Shown here piece by piece: positions 17,754 through 25,582 of a stretch of 64,000 nt of DNA (position 1 is its first letter; the number at the start of each line of letters is the position of its first letter). Under the pieces are notes generated by a model. That model was given only the letters and a program-made list of their open reading frames with translations. It was not told where the DNA came from and made no database searches. A program made the position numbers and the translations under genes. Source of the stretch: AP-15 sp963777435 (GTDB lineage Bacteria > Pseudomonadota > Alphaproteobacteria > ATCC43930 > CGMCC-115725); assembly GCA_963777435.1 (NCBI GenBank), contig CAVZQT010000003.1, positions 2,046,001-2,110,000 of the forward strand. Reading direction: 5' to 3'.

Positions 17754-17936
17754 TTAATCCACCTCATCGTGGCAGAGATAAAAATCCAGGATATAGGGTC
17801 CGATCGGGTGCTGCCGGCGAAAGCGTAAGCCCGCCAGCCGTCCTTTCCGCAGAGCCTGCCACAGAACGATCTCCGGCAAGCTCATATGGCGGCGCAACTC
17901 GCGTGCACGGCTGAATGTTTTGTCCGGTGCTCTCAT
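17754..17936 (-). pseudogene. Truncated DUF559-family (Vsr/PD-(D/E)XK-like) gene
   Basis: From the ATG at 17936 the sequence reads MRAPDKTFSRARELRRHMSL and then PEIVLWQALRKGRLAGLRFRRQHPIG and YILDFYLCH, the N-terminal half of DUF559 proteins. It stops at HDEVD instead of continuing through the conserved core and the C-terminal half (family length about 110-130 residues). The predicted nuclease-like active site is therefore incomplete. DUF559 genes often accompany repeats and mobile DNA. The upstream region is a palindromic repeat (17937-18000), which also supplies the open frame beyond the true start. Confidence 0.6.
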
Positions 17937-18000
17937 GCCCGGATGCCCCCTCCGGCTCGCTTCGCTCGCCACCTCCCCCGCTCCGCGGAGGAGGAGCAAC
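17937..18000. repeat. Dispersed palindromic repeat upstream of the DUF559 remnant
   Basis: The plus strand contains CCCCCTCCGGCTCGCTTCGC followed by TCGCCACCTCCCCCGCTCCGCGGAGGAGGAG. Its core GGCTCGCTTCGCTCGCC is self-complementary in part, and CCGCTCCGCGG is an inverted repeat. This pattern is a common dispersed repeat in alphaproteobacteria and typically flanks DUF559 genes. Boundaries are approximate. Confidence 0.5.
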
Positions 18001-18027
18001 GTCAATACAATCAGAACCTCATCGAGA

Positions 18028-19251
18028 CTAGAGGGGGCGTTTCAGCAGTGGCACCACGAACTCCGCCAGGTCGCCGCCGGGGAATAGACGGGTAGTGATG
18101 CCGGCTGCGGCGGCGCTTAGATCATTGGGCCGATCGCCGACAAATAGGCAGCGCGCGGGATTGATCTGCCAGCGTCCCAAGACTTCGAGCAGCATTTCCG
18201 GTCCCGCTTCGCACGAGATACTGTGGCGTCTGGAGGTCTCGGCTAGACCTGCCGGCCGATAGAGGCAGCACAGCAGATCGTCGATCGTTCCCCCCTCGGC
18301 ACGGACTGCGGCGGTTATCCGAGCGCAAAGGAATGCGAAGTGCGGTTCGTCAGCTGGGCCATCTGTCATCCCGGATTGGTCTGTTACGACAAAGACGTGC
18401 CAGCCGGCATCCGATGCCGCGCGGATCGCCGTCAGAGCGCCCGGCGTGAAGGGGAATCTCTCACGCGTGCCGACCGATCCGCGGTCGAATTTGGCGACCA
18501 TATCGCCGCTCAGAAAAAGGGCGCGGCGACGCAGCCGGGCCGGCAATTCGGTCTGCGCACGGGTCAAATCCACTGGAATGCCGATATCGATAAAATACCC
18601 GTCGGCCACGGTGCCACGCAGTGCGCCGCGGGCGGCGAGCGCCGGCATCACGTCACGCTCCAATGAGCACACCGGGGTCACCGCGTCCAGTACGCGGTGG
18701 TCGAACAGATACACGCCAGCGTTGATGATACCGGGTTGGCTCCGGTCATCGCGTTCGCGAAACGTAGTGATGCGGTCGCCGTCGGTCTCGACCACGCCAT
18801 AGCGGGTCGCATCATCGAGGCGCCGCAACGCGATCCGACCAATCGTTTCTTCTGGATCACGGAAAGCGTCAGCCAATAGGCGGGCGAGATTGAAGTCGAA
18901 CCAGGAATCGCCGTTGCAGACCAAGAACCGCTCTGCCAGATGCTTACGAGCGTGGTATAGGGCGCCGCCAGTGCCGGCCGGCTGGTCCTCGCGACTGCAG
19001 ATAATGCGCAGGGGCTTGGGAAGGTTGGCTTCGATCGACGGCAATATTGCTTCGACTGCGTCGGCTAGATGACCGGTCAGGAGGATCACTTCCTCGACGC
19101 CAAAGCGGGTCAGTTCGCGCAAAAGCCAGGCCAGGAACGGTCGGTCGCCGCAGGGCAGCAGAGGCTTGGGCGTCGTTGCCGTCAACTCGCCCAGCCGAGT
19201 GCCCAGTCCCCCGATCAGAATGGCAGCCTGGCGGACTGTCGCTGAGCGCAT
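18028..19251 (-). CDS. Sugar-1-phosphate nucleotidyltransferase fused to a degenerate HAD phosphatase domain
   Basis: Residues 1-235 form a nucleotidyltransferase: GGLGTRL at 14-20, TPKPLLP at 27-33 and NGDSWFD at 113-119. This resembles HddC/RmlA-like enzymes that activate heptose 1-phosphate. Residues about 243-407 match HAD-IIIA phosphatases of the GmhB type. Motif I should be FLDRDG but reads FLSGDM, so the nucleophilic Asp is Ser248. Motif II is TDQSG at 290-294. The Arg-Lys-Pro of motif III is missing (SCEAGPEM), while motif IV VGDRPND is kept. The phosphatase half is probably inactive. It is the last gene of a four-gene minus-strand operon that includes a heptose-7-phosphate kinase, so nucleotide-heptose supply for a glycan is the likely role. 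Confidence 0.85.
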   Translation of the reverse strand: MRSATVRQAAILIGGLGTRLGELTATTPKPLLPCGDRPFLAWLLRELTRFGVEEVILLTGHLADAVEAILPSIEANLPKPLRIICSREDQPAGTGGALYHARKHLAERFLVCNGDSWFDFNLARLLADAFRDPEETIGRIALRRLDDATRYGVVETDGDRITTFRERDDRSQPGIINAGVYLFDHRVLDAVTPVCSLERDVMPALAARGALRGTVADGYFIDIGIPVDLTRAQTELPARLRRRALFLSGDMVAKFDRGSVGTRERFPFTPGALTAIRAASDAGWHVFVVTDQSGMTDGPADEPHFAFLCARITAAVRAEGGTIDDLLCCLYRPAGLAETSRRHSISCEAGPEMLLEVLGRWQINPARCLFVGDRPNDLSAAAAGITTRLFPGGDLAEFVVPLLKRPL

Positions 19252-19284
19252 CGCGGTGTCCCGGCCTGGATCCGGCTTTTAGTG

Positions 19285-20499
19285 CTAGCTCTCGACGCTG
19301 CGAGAACTCTGGCCGGCGGATGTTGCCATCGGGCGGCGTCCCTGAGTTTGCAGAATGGCCATCTCGGCGATGGCGGAGACACGTTCGGCGTTGCGGTTCC
19401 AGGTGAACGATCTCTCGACGATCGTTTGGCGGGCCGCTTCCCCGAGGCAGGTGCGCAATGATGGATCGACGCACAGTCGGTAGAGCGCGGCTTCAAGAGC
19501 TCCGTCCGCGGTTGGATCGAACAGCAGCGCGTCCTTGCCATCGGTTAGCACTTCCCGGATGTTTTCGGCATTGGGCGCCACAATCGCGCGGCCGAGCTGA
19601 AGATACTCGAACAACTTAAGCGGTGAAGAGTACGGCGTCATATTTGGCACGACGGCGATGTCAAAGGCGGCGATATGGCGGGCGACATCGTCGCGCTCGA
19701 TGATGCCGGTGATGGTCAGCCGATCCGATACGCCCCGTTCTTCTGCGTATTTCTCGAGGAAATTGCGGGCCGGGCCGTCGCCCACGACAAGGACGTGCAG
19801 GCCGAGTTCGGCGCGGTGCTGCGCCACAAAATCCATCAGCCGGTGAACCGCGTTCCAGCCGCGGATGAACCCAGTAAATCCGAGAACAATACGCGGTGGC
19901 AGGCCGAGGCTGGTTTTGGCGGATTGGGTATTGGGGATCATCCCAAAGCGCTCGAGGTTGACGCCATTCGGGATCACAGTGATCCGCGACGGCGCGACGC
20001 CATACTCGGCCACCATTCGGGCCAATACGCCGGTTACCGGCAGGACATGGTCGACTCCATTCCACAGCAGGCGCTGCGCCCAGCGACCGAGTCGATGCAA
20101 ACGCAGCCCGTCATTCTCCGCCCGTTCTTCGTAGAGCGGCGAGTTGACTTCAAGCAGCATTGGCAGTCGGTACAGGCGATGGACCCAGATTCCAGCGAAG
20201 AGGAATAGACTGAAGCGCTCGTAAATCACGTCCGGATGGTGGGTCCGCACGGCCGCCCGCAAGCGCAGAAACGCCTTCAGATTGTAGGCGACCTCTAGCA
20301 ATTCATAGAGCGCCTGTGGGATTGACCGTTTAATGCGGTCTACCACTGGATTGGAGCCGCCAAAGCCGGTCTGCATCAGGCTCGGAGGCCCAACCAAAAT
20401 CGTCTCGTGGCCTTGGCGTTGCAGGGCGGCCATCAATTCCTCGATATGGACAGCCTGGCCATCGCGCGAGGCAATGCGGTGGTGGAACAGGATCCGCAT
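19285..20499 (-). CDS. Glycosyltransferase, GT4 family
   Basis: 404-residue GT-B fold enzyme. The N-terminal domain begins MRILFHHRIASRDGQAVHIE and has VIYERFSLF. The C-terminal donor domain has VIPNGVNLERF, FTGFIRGWN and the Glu-containing segment NMTPYSSPLKLFEYLQLGR. These are typical of retaining GT4 enzymes using nucleotide sugars. It lies 33 bp upstream of the nucleotidyltransferase gene and 3 bp after hddA, in a tight operon. Donor and acceptor are unknown; a heptose or mannose donor would suit the context (inference). Confidence 0.85.
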   Translation of the reverse strand: MRILFHHRIASRDGQAVHIEELMAALQRQGHETILVGPPSLMQTGFGGSNPVVDRIKRSIPQALYELLEVAYNLKAFLRLRAAVRTHHPDVIYERFSLFLFAGIWVHRLYRLPMLLEVNSPLYEERAENDGLRLHRLGRWAQRLLWNGVDHVLPVTGVLARMVAEYGVAPSRITVIPNGVNLERFGMIPNTQSAKTSLGLPPRIVLGFTGFIRGWNAVHRLMDFVAQHRAELGLHVLVVGDGPARNFLEKYAEERGVSDRLTITGIIERDDVARHIAAFDIAVVPNMTPYSSPLKLFEYLQLGRAIVAPNAENIREVLTDGKDALLFDPTADGALEAALYRLCVDPSLRTCLGEAARQTIVERSFTWNRNAERVSAIAEMAILQTQGRRPMATSAGQSSRSVES

Positions 20500-20502
20500 T
20501 GC

Positions 20503-21531
20503 CTAAAGGATCTTCCAGCCCTCGGTGCCATGGCGCGTGAAGTGGCAAACCATGACATGACCATCCTGGCGCGATAAGGCGCGGATGACATCCATGCGCC
20601 GTTCCGGGGCCACGAGAAAGGTCACAAAGCCGCCGCCACCAGCGCCCGACACTTTCCCCGCCCGCGCCCCCGCCGCGAGCGCTGTTTCGATGACTTGGTC
20701 GATATGGCTATTGCTGACATTGTCGGCGAGTCGCTTTTTCGCGTCCCAGGATTTGCGCATGCAAACCGCGAAGTTATCAAAGTCGCCTTTCAGCAAACAT
20801 TCCTTCATGTGAAAAGCATCGTCCTTGATCGCGTGCATCGCCTCCAATGTGGTGCCGCTATTGTTTGTCAGATTGTCGGTCTGCTCCTTGATGATGCGGG
20901 CCGAGGAACGGGAAACGCCGCTGTCGAACAGGACCAGCGAGGTTTCCATCTCCGAGATGATCCAATTTTTGATGCGCAGCGGGTTCACGATGACCCGATC
21001 TTCGGGATAAAACTCGATAAAGTTTACGCCGCCAAAGGTTGCCGCGTATTGATCCTGCCGCCCGCCACCGAGATTGGCGTCGAGGCGCTCGATTTCGAAA
21101 GCCAGATGCGCAATCTCGTACTCGCCGAGCGGCAGGTTCAGCCACTCGACAAAGGCTTTGATCATCGAGACGACCATGGTCGAAGAGGTTCCCAACCCCG
21201 AGCCAGGCGGTGCGTCGCAAAAGGTGGTGATCTGGCATGGCAGGGGGCGGCCGTTATTGAATTGAGTGACGATGCGCCGGTAGACGGCCCGATGCAGTAT
21301 CAGTGGGTCGGCGATCTCGATCGCGTCGTCGGCTGCGGCCTCGAAGTGTGCGCCGATATCGGTTGCCGTAAAGCACACCCGGTTGTCCTCGGTGGGCTCA
21401 ATGATCGTGTAGGCATATTGGTCGATAGTGACGTTCAGCACCGCGCCGCCATACTGGTCGCAATAAGGCGACACGTCGGTGCCGCCACCAGCCAAACCCA
21501 AACGCAGTGGCGCGCGGGAGCGAATGATCAT
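20503..21531 (-). CDS. hddA: GHMP kinase, D-glycero-D-manno-heptose 7-phosphate kinase type
   Basis: 342 residues. The N-terminus IRSRAPLRLGLAGGGTDVSPY and the ATP-binding loop PPGSGLGTSSTMV (109-120) match HddA-type GHMP kinases. These phosphorylate D-glycero-D-manno-heptose 7-phosphate at C1 for GDP-heptose synthesis. The C-terminal GHMP motif KVSGAGGGGFVTFLV is intact. The start overlaps the upstream glycosyltransferase stop by 4 bp (ATGA), showing coupling. An isomerase (GmhA-like) is not in the window and must come from elsewhere. A related fucokinase-like sugar kinase is the main alternative. Confidence 0.85.
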   Translation of the reverse strand: MIIRSRAPLRLGLAGGGTDVSPYCDQYGGAVLNVTIDQYAYTIIEPTEDNRVCFTATDIGAHFEAAADDAIEIADPLILHRAVYRRIVTQFNNGRPLPCQITTFCDAPPGSGLGTSSTMVVSMIKAFVEWLNLPLGEYEIAHLAFEIERLDANLGGGRQDQYAATFGGVNFIEFYPEDRVIVNPLRIKNWIISEMETSLVLFDSGVSRSSARIIKEQTDNLTNNSGTTLEAMHAIKDDAFHMKECLLKGDFDNFAVCMRKSWDAKKRLADNVSNSHIDQVIETALAAGARAGKVSGAGGGGFVTFLVAPERRMDVIRALSRQDGHVMVCHFTRHGTEGWKIL

Positions 21532-22820
21532 CGTACGGGCACACCTATGTCGATATCGGGTCTGAGCCCAATGCCCTCATTCGGTCGGTCGAGGGATTGG
21601 AGGGGGCAAGGGGCGGGCAACAGCTCGTCGAGGGTGCGCAGCCTCGCATTCCAGCTAAAATGCTCAAGCACAAAGGGGCGGGCGCGCGCCGCCAAAGCGG
21701 CAGCAGCGGCGGGTTCGTTGAGGATTTGCAGGCAGGCGGCCGCCCATTCGTCGGCGCTATCGGCGGTAATAACCGGCGTCGTGTCGGGCGTGCCGATCCC
21801 GGTCAGCGCGTGAACACTGACAATGGTTGGGCGGCTCATGGCCAAGGCCTCCAATACTTTGTTCTGAATGCCGCGCGCAATTTGCAATGGCGCCACCACT
21901 GCCGCGGCATATGCCAGATAGGGCTGTACATCCGGTACACGGCCAGTAACGATCACGTTGCGACGGTTCGCCAGCGCCCTTACCGCCGGCGCCGGGTTCG
22001 ACCCGACAATCGCAAACTGAACGTCATCGCGCACAGCGAGCAGCCTGGGAAGAACGGTCTCTGCAAACCAGATAACGGCGTCGATATTGGGCTGATAATC
22101 CATAGCGCCGGTGAACACAAAGGTCGGACCATTTCCCCAGGACGGCCGTGACCACGATTTGCCAGGCTCGAAGGCCTCGGCGTCAACGCCATTGGCGATG
22201 GTAACGATCCGAGCGGCGCGGGTCCCGACGACACTGCGGAACAATGCCGCCTCCTCGTCGGAAACAAAAGCGATCGCATCGGCATCAGCCGTCAGCCGCG
22301 CCTCTGCGGCCCGCACCCGCCGCGCTTCAAGCGCGAACAGCCAGCGCCTCCATCCCTTGTTCCGCTCGGCATAAGCCGCAAATTTCTCAGAATCGACATC
22401 GGCAAAATGCAGCACGCGCACGATCCGCCGTGGCGTCGGCGTCACGGCATAATCCGAAATGTTGCTGCTGTGGGTGACGATCGCGACCGGCTGATATTGC
22501 TCGATTACCGTGCGGATATAGGCCTCCAGCCCTGCCGCCCGGAATAATGCGAAGCTTAGCGGCAAACCTCCCAGCCAGCGCAAAGCCGCTGGCCCCCACG
22601 CCCAGGGCTTGACGATGCGTTCGACGTGCAGGCTCGCACAAAAGGGGCGGAGTTTTTCAATCTCGGGCACATCCTCCCGAGTGTCGACGAACGTGCCGAC
22701 GTGGACGTCGAAGCGTTGACCCAAATGCCGCACTAAATTGAACGAAGTGATCTTCTCCCCCTTGTTGGGGGGAAACGGCAGCCGCTGGCACAGAAAGAGC
22801 ACCGCCGGCCGGCTATTCAT
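21528..22820 (-). CDS. XrtA/PEP-CTERM-associated glycosyltransferase (TIGR03087-like)
   Basis: 430 residues. The start PAVLFLCQRLPFPPNKGEK followed by FNLVRHLGQRFDVHVGTFVD is characteristic of the glycosyltransferases linked to the exosortase A/exopolysaccharide systems. The C-terminal GT-B domain shows IANGVDAEAFEPG, VFTGAMDYQPN and the segment VAPLQIARGIQNKVLEALAM. It is the first gene of the minus-strand glycan operon, with 4-bp overlap to hddA. No exosortase or PEP-CTERM protein is visible nearby, so it may serve a separate capsule or exopolysaccharide. Confidence 0.85.
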   Translation of the reverse strand: MNSRPAVLFLCQRLPFPPNKGEKITSFNLVRHLGQRFDVHVGTFVDTREDVPEIEKLRPFCASLHVERIVKPWAWGPAALRWLGGLPLSFALFRAAGLEAYIRTVIEQYQPVAIVTHSSNISDYAVTPTPRRIVRVLHFADVDSEKFAAYAERNKGWRRWLFALEARRVRAAEARLTADADAIAFVSDEEAALFRSVVGTRAARIVTIANGVDAEAFEPGKSWSRPSWGNGPTFVFTGAMDYQPNIDAVIWFAETVLPRLLAVRDDVQFAIVGSNPAPAVRALANRRNVIVTGRVPDVQPYLAYAAAVVAPLQIARGIQNKVLEALAMSRPTIVSVHALTGIGTPDTTPVITADSADEWAAACLQILNEPAAAAALAARARPFVLEHFSWNARLRTLDELLPAPCPLQSLDRPNEGIGLRPDIDIGVPVR

Positions 22821-23031
22821 GGCGGATCAACCTGCGAACTGACTTGAGGTGCCGCGACCTGGAGTGCGCTCAACTGGCATAGGTCGCCGTCAAATAAACG
22901 AGCATGAATAGGCGTTTTTACAGTCTCCGGTTCTGCTAACAAGCTTGTATCAGTCGGCCATTAATCAATTCGAAAAATGCGATCAGATGACGAGAACAAT
23001 CGAGGGCGCCGTTAGCAACCTACGTCAGTGG

Positions 23032-23622
23032 TCAACCGGATTGAAAGCGGTAATCGGCGACGACGGCGTGATAAGTGACGCGGATCAATTCATCGACGAG
23101 CGGCGGCGGCGGCTCGCGGCGACGCAGATGTTGGCGCACCGCGGCGACCGGCACCTCGGCGAGCAGGAATTGGGCGCGGCGCAATTCGCCCGGGCCTTCC
23201 CGGCCGAAGACCAGATGCGCGAATTTCGCGATGCCGGTTTCGATTTGCCGGGTCTGGGCGGCGACCCCGTCGCGCAGATGCTGCGGCCACCCGCCCTCTC
23301 CGAAATCATCGCGATGATAAAGCAGCAGCAAACGCGCCTCGTCGAGGTGCTCGCGCACCCAGGCGGGGGTGTGCAAAGCCGCCGCGAGCCCGTCGCCGGC
23401 ATCGAGCGCTGCGGTTATCCCCTCTTGGAAGGCGAGCACGGTCTGCAGCCACAACTCGCCGAGCAGCAGGTCTCGCGACGGAAAACGGTAATAGAACGAT
23501 CCGACCGGCGCGTTTAGGCGCTCGGTGATCGAAGCGACGGTGGCGGCGGCAGGCCCGTGTTCGGCGGCGATCGCCAATGCCGCGGCGAAAAAATCGACAT
23601 CTTCGAATCTGGGTCGAGGCAT
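23032..23622 (-). CDS. TetR/AcrR family transcriptional regulator
   Basis: 196 residues with an N-terminal TetR helix-turn-helix: FFAAALAIAAEHGPAAATV and ERLNAPVGSFYYRFPSRDLLL. The C-terminal ligand-binding helices are family-specific and not further assignable. It is divergent from the pyridoxamine-phosphate-oxidase-like gene, with 71 bp between the start codons. A perfect inverted repeat in that gap (23640-23655) is a likely operator, so it probably represses both promoters. Confidence 0.9.
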   Translation of the reverse strand: MPRPRFEDVDFFAAALAIAAEHGPAAATVASITERLNAPVGSFYYRFPSRDLLLGELWLQTVLAFQEGITAALDAGDGLAAALHTPAWVREHLDEARLLLLYHRDDFGEGGWPQHLRDGVAAQTRQIETGIAKFAHLVFGREGPGELRRAQFLLAEVPVAAVRQHLRRREPPPPLVDELIRVTYHAVVADYRFQSG

Positions 23623-23639
23623 ATCTAGAGTGTTTGTTC

Positions 23640-23655
23640 TAGAATTTGAATTCTA
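23640..23655. promoter_or_regulatory. Candidate TetR operator
   Basis: TAGAATT-TG-AATTCTA, a perfect 7-bp inverted repeat with a 2-bp spacer, centred between the divergent TetR and PNPox-like genes. A partial copy of the half-site (TCTAGAG) lies at 23624-23630. Position and symmetry fit a TetR-family binding site. Confidence 0.55.
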
Positions 23656-23693
23656 CAAGCTTTACCTTCGTGGGCGCGCAGAGGAGAAAAGCA

Positions 23694-24206
23694 ATGCCGG
23701 TGATCGGATCAGCGGATAGGAGCGAGGCGGTGGCGGTCGAGCGCTTGCTGTCTGCGGCTCAGGCGGCGATTGCGGAGGTGCCCTATTGCTGGGTCGTCAC
23801 ATCGGCCAAAGACGGCAATGCGCATGCGCGTGTGGTCAAAGCCTTTCCTAATGAACGCGGCGAAAATTGGTGGACGCGTTGGTTCCTGACCCGGCGCTTG
23901 GCCCGCAAAACCTCGGAAATCCGCGATAGCGGGCATGTCACGCTCGCCTTTCAGCACGCATCGGGCAATGCCTATGTCAGTCTGGCGGGATCGGCCGATC
24001 TGATCGAGGCGCCCGCAGCGGTCGATAGCCGACTATTACAAGTCGACGACCCGAAAGGCACCCTCGCCGGGCAGCTGATCGCCGTCCGCGTCGATGCCGA
24101 CCGGATCGAGGTGCATATCCGTGGCGTCACCGCCGAGCCATGGGGTCACGGCCGCACCTTACTCGAGCGCGGCCGGGATGGCGTCTGGCGCTTGTCACCC
24201 TCCTGA
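23694..24206 (+). CDS. Pyridoxamine 5'-phosphate oxidase-like flavin-binding protein
   Basis: 170 residues with the split-barrel FMN-binding fold. Features are VPYCWVVTSAKDGNAHARVV, WFLTRRLARKTSEIRDSG, HVTLAFQHASGNAYVSLAGSA and a C-terminal PWGHGRTLLER. Such proteins bind FMN or F420 and act as small oxidoreductases; this is not necessarily PdxH. The open frame starts earlier, but GAGGAG upstream of the ATG at 23694 fixes the start. Probably controlled by the divergent TetR gene. Confidence 0.85.
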   Translation: MPVIGSADRSEAVAVERLLSAAQAAIAEVPYCWVVTSAKDGNAHARVVKAFPNERGENWWTRWFLTRRLARKTSEIRDSGHVTLAFQHASGNAYVSLAGSADLIEAPAAVDSRLLQVDDPKGTLAGQLIAVRVDADRIEVHIRGVTAEPWGHGRTLLERGRDGVWRLSPS

Positions 24207-24251
24207 CGCCCCTGACGCTGTTGCGCTGTCCCGGTTGCGCCGAGCCGGGGT

Positions 24252-25478
24252 TTAGACGACCCCGTCCGTGCGCAGCCCGTCGACTTCCCGGGCGCTCATG
24301 CCGAGCCAGTCAGCAAAGACTTCGCCCGTGTGCTCGCCCAATAAGGGCGACGGTTTGACCGGGGCCGGGGCGCCATCAAAACGCACCGGGAAGGAAGGCA
24401 TCCGCAGCTCCCCGGCCGGGTGCCGCATCGTCTGGATGATCCCGCGTTCGGCAAAGCTCGGCTCCGCCAACAGGTCGCCGGTGTCGAGCACGGCCCCGGC
24501 CGGCACGCCGGCCGCGCCGACGAGCCGCATCGCCTCGTGCTTGTCATGCCGGCGGGTCCATTCGGAGACCATCGCGTCGATTTCGGCTTCGTGCTGGGCG
24601 CGCGCCTCGCGCGTGGCAAAGCGCGGGTCCTGGATCAAATCTTCGTGGCCAATCACCGTCAGCAGCCGGCGCCAATGCTCTTCATTGCCCGGGCTGGTGA
24701 AGACATAGACGTAGTCGTTAGGACCGCCCGGTTTGCACGGGTAGATGTCCGCCGGGGCCATACCCCCGGCGAGCGATTTGGCGCCGTTGCGCATCGCCGG
24801 CTGGCCGGTGCGGGCGTGCTGGATAAAGGCGCCGCGGGTGTATTGCAATTGCGCATCCTGCATCGCGACCTGGACTCGCCGCCCCTTGCCGGTTCTCTCG
24901 CGCTGGAACAGGGCGCCGAGAACGCCGATCGCCAGCAGCATGCCGGTGCCGGTGTCGCCGAGGGTCGGGCCGGGTTTGGCGGGGCGACCGTTGCGCTCGC
25001 CGGTGATCGCCATGTTGCCGCCGCAGGCCTGCGCGATCATGTCAAAGGCGAGGTTGTTTTCGTAGGGCGTGCCGCTGCCAAACCCCTTGACCTGGGCGTA
25101 GACGAGACGCGGGTTTAGCGCGTGCAATTCGTCCCAGCCGAGCCCGAGGCGCTCGATCGCGCCGGGGGCGAAATTCTCGGCAAAGATATCCGCCTTCTTG
25201 GCCATTTCTCTGACCAACGCCAAACCGCGCTCGGATTTGAGGTTGACTGTGACCGATTTCTTGTTGGCGTTGTAGATCATGAAATAATAGGAGTCGGCAC
25301 CCGGAGCGGGACCGCTGCCGAGGGTGCGCCCGGCCTCGCCGCCTTTCGGATTTTCGACCTTGACGACCTCGGCGCCGAGCCAGGCCAGCGTCTCGGTGCA
25401 GGACGTCCCCGCTTCGAATTGCGTCAAATCGAGGACCCGAATTCCGTCGAGACAATTCGGCTCTATTCCATCCATCAC
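24252..25478 (-). CDS. CaiB/BaiF family (class III) CoA-transferase
   Basis: 408 residues. The family start GIRVLDLTQFEAGTSCTETL, the CoA-site segment VKVENPKGGE and the acyl-anhydride Asp in LGDTGTG (Asp175) are all present, followed by the family's C-terminal domain with WTRRHDKHEAM. These enzymes transfer CoA between an acyl-CoA and a carboxylic acid in the cytoplasm. Acyl substrate is unknown. It is divergent from the LLM flavoprotein gene, and the two may belong to one catabolic module (inference). Confidence 0.9.
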   Translation of the reverse strand: MMDGIEPNCLDGIRVLDLTQFEAGTSCTETLAWLGAEVVKVENPKGGEAGRTLGSGPAPGADSYYFMIYNANKKSVTVNLKSERGLALVREMAKKADIFAENFAPGAIERLGLGWDELHALNPRLVYAQVKGFGSGTPYENNLAFDMIAQACGGNMAITGERNGRPAKPGPTLGDTGTGMLLAIGVLGALFQRERTGKGRRVQVAMQDAQLQYTRGAFIQHARTGQPAMRNGAKSLAGGMAPADIYPCKPGGPNDYVYVFTSPGNEEHWRRLLTVIGHEDLIQDPRFATREARAQHEAEIDAMVSEWTRRHDKHEAMRLVGAAGVPAGAVLDTGDLLAEPSFAERGIIQTMRHPAGELRMPSFPVRFDGAPAPVKPSPLLGEHTGEVFADWLGMSAREVDGLRTDGVV

Positions 25479-25582
25479 GCGATCCTTGTGGCCAAGCGAG
25501 AGCGGTTACAGTAGAGCAACCGCTAACATGGTTGAACCGCAATCGGGTGCACGATAGCCCGGGCGCGCAGGGAGGTCGGCGC

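Noticed and set aside
20695..21813. 372-codon plus-strand open frame
   Set aside because: It lies opposite hddA and the XrtA-type glycosyltransferase gene, both clearly coding.
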